Below are positions 7,053-10,383 of a stretch of 10,383 nt of DNA, in pieces (the first letter of the stretch is position 1; every line of letters begins with the position of its first letter). The translations under genes were made by a program, and so were the position numbers. The notes under the pieces were generated by a model, which did no database searches, was not told the DNA's origin, and saw only the letters and a list, made by a program, of their open reading frames with translations. The stretch spans positions 1 to 10,383 of the forward strand of contig JABEUP010000010.1 in assembly GCA_013044365.1 (NCBI GenBank). Reading direction: 5' to 3'. The DNA is from Acidimicrobiaceae bacterium (GTDB lineage: Bacteria > Actinomycetota > Acidimicrobiia > Acidimicrobiales > Acidimicrobiaceae).

Positions 7053-8729
7053 CTATTGGCCCGCGATGGACTTGGGTCGAGATAGCGGCGATTCAGCGAT
7101 TGCGACATCGACAAGAAACGGACCTTGATGGGAAAATGCCTCGGCTAACGCCTTATCCAGCTGTTCCGCGGTATCCACGTGCCTGCCGGGAACTCCAAAT
7201 CCCTGTGACACCGCAACCAGGTCCACGGCAGGATTGGTTAAATCCACGCCCAGGAACTGGTTGGTTTCTACGGCGTGATGATTGTACTCAACTAAACCGG
7301 CTTTAACTGCCAGGTATTTTCCATTGTTGGGCACAATCACTTTGACCGGGAGATTTTCACGTACGGCAGTCCACAAAGCTTGAACGGCAAAGAGCAAACT
7401 GCCGTCCCCGACCACAGCAATTACCGGCCTGTCGGGCCACGCCATCTGGATGCCCAAGGCTGCCGGTAGTCCCCAGCCCAGCCCGCCTCCACTGGAATGA
7501 AAGTACATTCCGGGCCGTAGCGGGTAGTTTTCCTGAAGAGCGACAGATGAACGGATGGCCTCGTCGACGATAACCGAATCGTCTGGGGCGTGACGCGCCA
7601 AAGCCCGGGCCATGTCTTCTGCAGTAAGGACGCCCGTTGCGGCAGACGGGGTTGGTTGCTTGGGTGGAGGGCTCGACAGGGGCCAACGCTGATGCCTGGC
7701 GCTCCATGTTTCGGTCTTCCAGGTTACCGTGCCATCGCGTATGACATCCAGTATCTGTTCCATCACTGGACGGACCGAGGCCACTACCGGAATCTCCGGC
7801 GGATACAACTTGCCGACTTCCCACGCATCGCGGTGGACATGAATCAATTTCGCCGAAGGTGGAACATCGGGCGAGGTCACTGGTGAGAATTCAATTGAGA
7901 GCCGGCAGCCCAAGGCTAATATCCAGTCTGCATCACGTACCAGGGGATCTTTCGGGTTGTATTCCCCTGCGTAGGCAGGATCATCTTTGGCAATGTTCCA
8001 CGTGAGCGCCGAGCGGCGGAATTCCTGAAATACCGGTATTGCCAGCAGATTGGCTAACTCTGAAACTAGGCCAGCACTACCGGTGGAAGAGACTTCATCT
8101 CCGGCAATGATGACGGGGCGCTTGGCTTGAGCTAATTTTTCCGCAATTAGCCGGATTTGTGCCGGGGCCGGCCAGGCATCTTCAATGTTGGACACTGGAT
8201 GCTGATCTACTACATCTGTCGAACTTATTTCCATTCCCAAAAGATCTTCCGGGTAACAAAGGAAGACCGGTGCGCAGGGTGCTGTTCCGGCTACCTTCAT
8301 TGCGCGGGAAACTTCGTTGGATACCTGGTCGGGATGAATGCCCTGCCAGGACCATTTGGTAACTGGCCTGGCCCATTCCGCCAAGTCCGGTCCTACGCAA
8401 AAGCCATCTCGGCTAAGAATCCGCGAATGTTTGTGCGTCGCGATGGTTACCACCGGCGAATAGTCCTTCCAGGCATTGAAAAGCCCTGTCAGGCCATTGC
8501 CGGTTCCAACGGTGGTGTGCAAATTGGCCACTGCCGGCTTTCCGCTGGCCCGCGCATATCCGTCGGCCATTCCGACCACGATACTCTCATGCAGTCCCAA
8601 CACGTAATGAATTTCGGGGTAGCTTAACAGGGCGTCCAGTAATGGCGCCTCTGTGCTTCCGGGTAATCCAAAAATGTATTGTACGCCGTATGCTCTCAGA
8701 GATTCCAGCAATGATTCAGCCGCTCGCAT
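7053..8729 (-). CDS. ThDP-dependent 2-oxo acid decarboxylase-like enzyme
   Basis: This 558-residue enzyme has the three-domain POX/acetolactate-synthase fold and is closest by eye to benzoylformate decarboxylase. The PYR domain carries Ser25 in FGLPGST, Glu48 in LHESIVVG (the ThDP-activating glutamate) and His71 in LHTTVGTGNG, matching benzoylformate decarboxylase Ser26, Glu47 and His70. The PP domain carries the ThDP-Mg motif from GDGS (441-444) to NN (468-469). I cannot find a counterpart of that enzyme's catalytic His281 in the expected stretch (about 278-292), so the reaction may differ. The extra Pro-rich linker near 351-362 joins the middle and PP domains. The start is ATG at 8729 with AAGGAG eight bases upstream, 41 bases after the substrate-binding protein stop. 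In this operon a 2-oxo acid decarboxylase or carboligase acting on the lyase product is plausible. Acetolactate synthase is less likely. Confidence 0.87.
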   Translation of the reverse strand: MRAAESLLESLRAYGVQYIFGLPGSTEAPLLDALLSYPEIHYVLGLHESIVVGMADGYARASGKPAVANLHTTVGTGNGLTGLFNAWKDYSPVVTIATHKHSRILSRDGFCVGPDLAEWARPVTKWSWQGIHPDQVSNEVSRAMKVAGTAPCAPVFLCYPEDLLGMEISSTDVVDQHPVSNIEDAWPAPAQIRLIAEKLAQAKRPVIIAGDEVSSTGSAGLVSELANLLAIPVFQEFRRSALTWNIAKDDPAYAGEYNPKDPLVRDADWILALGCRLSIEFSPVTSPDVPPSAKLIHVHRDAWEVGKLYPPEIPVVASVRPVMEQILDVIRDGTVTWKTETWSARHQRWPLSSPPPKQPTPSAATGVLTAEDMARALARHAPDDSVIVDEAIRSSVALQENYPLRPGMYFHSSGGGLGWGLPAALGIQMAWPDRPVIAVVGDGSLLFAVQALWTAVRENLPVKVIVPNNGKYLAVKAGLVEYNHHAVETNQFLGVDLTNPAVDLVAVSQGFGVPGRHVDTAEQLDKALAEAFSHQGPFLVDVAIAESPLSRPKSIAGQ

Positions 8730-8770
8730 CTACGCTTCTCCTTGTCGGTCCAAAGCTAAGCTAGCCGAGA

Positions 8771-9817
8771 TTAACTGGGGACATATTGATTTGTATATTG
8801 CGTTTCCACCGTTGCTGCCTGGCTCGCAGTCAGCTCTCCATTTTGCACCAGTACCTGGGCCATATTTTTCCACGCCGTAGCGTTTGTGGCGGCGTTAACG
8901 GCAAAACCATAAAGGGGAACAGAATATGCCAGGATGGCCGGGCTAATTGTGGGATAAAGCTTGTCGATATCGGCCAGTGCCTGATTTGGATGGTCGTGAA
9001 TGAAGTTGTTAGTCTCGGCGAATGCGGTGGCCACCTCCTTGACAATTGTCGGGTTGGCGCTGGCGTATTTCTTTGACACAATTACCGCTCCAAAGGCGGC
9101 ATCTTTAAGCGCCGGGAATTCGGTTGCCTTAACTCCCAATATACCCACACCCTTATTGGTTGCTAGACGGGAATAGGACGGGTCGAAAATGGTGGCCTGG
9201 ATGGTTCCGGTGGTTAACTCCGAGAGGTTGGCAGCAGGGGAACCTATCGAAATTTCATGATAGTCCACTCCCGATTTTAGACCTACGCTGGACATCATCA
9301 TCCGAACCGCCAGGTCAGTGATGGAGCCGGGAGCGGTAATTCCAATATTCGCCCCTTTCAGAGCCAACAGTCGTTGATTTAGTGGGTCCGACGAGGTTAT
9401 CCCTTTTGACGCGGCATATTGCTTGTTGATTTCTATATAGAGGTTGATGGAATTGGTCAATGCGGCAATAGAAATCAGGCCGACGCCCTTGCTGTCTGCG
9501 ATCAACACGTCACTGGCAACTCCTGCGTCGAATTGCGCGCCCCCTCCAACCAGTGCCTGTACCGCCGTCGATCCCGCCTGAAGGGGTGCGACTGTGACAT
9601 CAAGACCATTTTTTTTGAAAAACCCAGCTGATTTGGCCAAGGTCACTGGAGCGTATGCCGGTGCAGACACGGCTTCTACCATGGTGATATGGGTCAGTTT
9701 GGCTGGCGTTGTGGTACTGGAAGTGGTAGCTGGCTTGGAAGCATTAGACGACCCACATGCGGCCGCCAGGATGCTAAGGGTCAAGCTCATACCAAGGATT
9801 AATCTGGAATTACTCAA
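8771..9817 (-). CDS. NitT/TauT-type ABC substrate-binding lipoprotein
   Basis: This 348-residue lipoprotein should capture a small organic anion outside the membrane for an ABC importer. It has a short N-region with Arg5, a hydrophobic stretch and an LAAAC lipobox with Cys21, then a Ser/Thr/Pro linker. The body is of the NMT1/SsuA/TauA type: APAYAPVTLAKSAGFFKKNG, VQALVGGGAQFDAG, and ANIGITAPGS. I choose the TTG at 9817, which has GGGGGG six bases upstream. The ATG at 9862 would place a long odd leader before the signal peptide and falls inside the best promoter match. It is the first gene of the operon, yet no permease or ATPase gene lies in the window, so its transporter must be encoded elsewhere. 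Members bind sulfonates, nitrate, aromatic acids or pyrimidine thiamine precursors, so the ligand is open. Confidence 0.9.
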   Translation of the reverse strand: MSNSRLILGMSLTLSILAAACGSSNASKPATTSSTTTPAKLTHITMVEAVSAPAYAPVTLAKSAGFFKKNGLDVTVAPLQAGSTAVQALVGGGAQFDAGVASDVLIADSKGVGLISIAALTNSINLYIEINKQYAASKGITSSDPLNQRLLALKGANIGITAPGSITDLAVRMMMSSVGLKSGVDYHEISIGSPAANLSELTTGTIQATIFDPSYSRLATNKGVGILGVKATEFPALKDAAFGAVIVSKKYASANPTIVKEVATAFAETNNFIHDHPNQALADIDKLYPTISPAILAYSVPLYGFAVNAATNATAWKNMAQVLVQNGELTASQAATVETQYTNQYVPS

Positions 9818-9823
9818 CTGCGT

Positions 9824-9829
9824 CCCCCC
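9824..9829 (-). promoter_or_regulatory. Ribosome binding site deciding the TTG start
   Basis: GGGGGG on the minus strand lies six bases before TTG 9815-9817 and can pair with the CCUCC of 16S rRNA with one G-U. The upstream ATG at 9862 has only a short AGG before it, so this site favours the TTG. Confidence 0.55.
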
Positions 9830-9846
9830 TGTTGAAACTGTTATAG

Positions 9847-9875
9847 GTTCTAACATTTTCATGGGTACCTGTCAA
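9847..9875 (-). promoter_or_regulatory. Sigma70-type promoter for the six-gene operon
   Basis: On the minus strand a perfect TTGACA (9870-9875) is followed after 17 bases by TAGAAC (9847-9852), which matches four of six -10 positions and is preceded by TG plus one base, an extended -10. Initiation would fall near 9840 and give a leader of about 20 bases before the TTG start. It is the best promoter match seen in the divergent region. Confidence 0.5.
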
Positions 9876-9908
9876 GCCATCTGACACATTGTTCCAGTTC
9901 AGGCGTTA

Positions 9909-9918
9909 GTTATATAAC
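9909..9918. promoter_or_regulatory. Palindrome upstream of the operon promoter
   Basis: GTTATATAAC is a perfect 10-base palindrome, 34 bases upstream of the -35 element for the minus operon. The position suits an activator or repressor site, but it is short and could be chance. Confidence 0.3.
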
Positions 9919-9945
9919 ATCACCAGTGTCTGTGGGCCCCGGTTG

Positions 9946-9958
9946 CACCGGACCGGTG
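9946..9958. promoter_or_regulatory. GC-rich dyad, possible operator
   Basis: CACCGG and CCGGTG flank a single A, making a perfect 13-base dyad. Two further CCGG boxes lie at 9939-9942 and 9965-9968. It is about 70 bases upstream of the operon's -35 element. The regulator is unknown. Confidence 0.35.
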
Positions 9959-10189
9959 GTTTGACCGGGAAATTATGGTTATCCATTTTGAGCAGATACC
10001 GCCGACTGAGACGTTGGTAGGGAGCAGGTTCTGATTACTTTTCAATAAGTTATTGCTGAACACGGATTGGTGCGGTTTAGTTTCATCCGGGCGGGTCTTG
10101 GTTGAGAGTTTGGGCAAAATGAGTCGGCAGCATAGTGTACTCCAGCTGGGTATTCTCCGTCGTGGTAATTTGATTGTTGGCTATCCGGA

Positions 10190-10217
10190 TTGAAAGGCCC
10201 TGAAGTGGTTATGATAA
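10190..10217 (+). promoter_or_regulatory. Candidate promoter for the UbiD gene
   Basis: TTGAAA (10190-10195) is followed after 16 bases by TGATAA (10212-10217), and an overlapping TATGAT starts at 10210. If used, the leader would be about 100 bases long and would contain the dyads at 10242-10302. Confidence 0.35.
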
Positions 10218-10241
10218 GATTCTTCGACCTGGCGTTTTGCA

Positions 10242-10258
10242 GTTGCAATTTGGGCAAC
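10242..10258. repeat. Inverted repeat in the UbiD leader
   Basis: GTTGC and GCAAC are separated by seven bases. Immediately after it, GTTTCA (10259-10264) is the reverse complement of TGAAAC (10304-10309), which encloses the next dyad. Short arms, but clustered with the others. Confidence 0.35.
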
Positions 10259-10283
10259 GTTTCAGAGTGTGGGATGGCTCACT

Positions 10284-10302
10284 AGATATTTTGGGGATAT
10301 CT
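10284..10302. promoter_or_regulatory. Dyad before the UbiD ribosome site, possible operator
   Basis: AGATAT (10284-10289) and ATATCT (10297-10302) are separated by seven bases. The inner part satisfies the T-N11-A pattern of LysR-type regulator boxes. It ends eight bases before the Shine-Dalgarno sequence, so a bound protein or an RNA hairpin could limit UbiD expression. Confidence 0.4.
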
Positions 10303-10309
10303 GTGAAAC

Positions 10310-10315
10310 AGGAGG
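10310..10315 (+). promoter_or_regulatory. Shine-Dalgarno for the UbiD TTG start
   Basis: AGGAGG is a perfect ribosome binding site seven bases upstream of TTG 10323-10325. It settles the non-ATG start of the truncated gene at the window edge. Confidence 0.75.
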
Positions 10316-10322
10316 AACTGTT

Positions 10323-10383
10323 TTGAAGACTTTAGGGGAATGGCTAGCCAAAGTAGAAGAGATTGGCGAGTTGACGAAGATTG
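10323..10383 (+). CDS. UbiD-family decarboxylase, 5' end only
   Basis: Twenty complete codons are visible from a TTG start before the window ends. They read as MKTLGEWLAKVEEIGEL followed by TKI. This matches the conserved N-terminal helix of UbiD-family proteins (pattern M-K-D-L-R-x-F-I-x-x-L-E-x-x-G-E-L-x-R-I). UbiD enzymes use prenylated FMN to decarboxylate, or sometimes carboxylate, aromatic and alpha,beta-unsaturated acids, and need a UbiX partner to make the cofactor. The gene diverges from the catabolic operon, which suggests shared control and perhaps a step on the same substrate. The call rests on 20 residues; nothing of the active site is in the window. Confidence 0.7.
   Translation, partial: MKTLGEWLAKVEEIGELTKI

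Larger units (their letters stand above)
9863..10322. other. Divergent regulatory region, no gene seen
   Basis: These 460 bases separate the start of the minus operon from the start of the plus-strand UbiD gene. Two minus-strand frames here (65 and 71 codons) lack recognisable motifs and a ribosome site. The region carries a palindrome (9909-9918), a GC-rich dyad (9946-9958), a candidate plus promoter (10190-10217) and dyads next to the UbiD start. This fits one regulator controlling both directions, though no regulator gene is in the window. Confidence 0.55.

Noticed and set aside
8157..8627. 156-codon plus-strand open frame
   Set aside because: It is antisense to the ThDP enzyme, whose motifs fix the true frame. 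The residue mix, with many Cys, Arg and Gly, is that of a shadow frame.
10042..10257. 71-codon minus-strand frame, with a second at 9920-10117
   Set aside because: Neither has a ribosome site, hydrophobic core pattern or known motif, and both occupy the promoter region between divergent genes.
1..10383. CRISPR array, tRNA, rRNA or intact insertion sequence
   Set aside because: No regularly spaced repeats, tRNA-like cloverleaf, rRNA stretch or transposase frame was seen on either strand.

Overview
The window is bacterial. Base composition is mixed (roughly half G+C by eye), Shine-Dalgarno sequences are strong (AAAGGAGG, GGAGG, AGGAGG), and TTG and GTG starts are frequent. The substrate-binding protein is a lipoprotein with a Ser/Thr/Pro-rich linker. 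These traits fit a Gram-positive lineage of intermediate GC, but no taxonomic marker gene is present and I do not assign a taxon.

Layout. Positions 3-137 may hold the tail of an upstream gene. An amidase-signature hydrolase follows at 369-1748 on +. A 545-base gap (1749-2293) contains several hairpins and palindromes but no convincing gene. At 2294-2891 on - lies a HigB/HigA-type toxin-antitoxin locus. Its antitoxin is intact, but the toxin reading frame carries three in-frame stops and is visible only by translating through them.

The core is a six-gene minus-strand operon read from 9817 down to 2994. In transcription order it encodes a NitT/TauT-type substrate-binding lipoprotein, a benzoylformate-decarboxylase-like ThDP enzyme, a family III CoA-transferase, an HMG-CoA-lyase-like enzyme, and the large and small subunits of an aconitase/isopropylmalate-isomerase-family dehydratase. 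Gaps are short (5 to 51 bases) and one pair overlaps by 11 bases. Facing away from it at the right edge is the start of a UbiD-family decarboxylase (10323 onward, +), across a 500-base divergent promoter region containing dyad repeats.

Working hypothesis (inference): the operon catabolises an imported organic acid by running leucine-biosynthesis-like chemistry backwards. The aconitase-like pair would isomerise a 3-substituted malate to its tertiary-alcohol isomer. The CoA-transferase would activate it, and the HMGL-like enzyme would cleave it to acetyl-CoA plus a 2-oxo acid. The ThDP enzyme would then decarboxylate the 2-oxo acid. Active-site differences in the lyase and both isomerase subunits argue that the substrate is not the textbook HMG-CoA or isopropylmalate.
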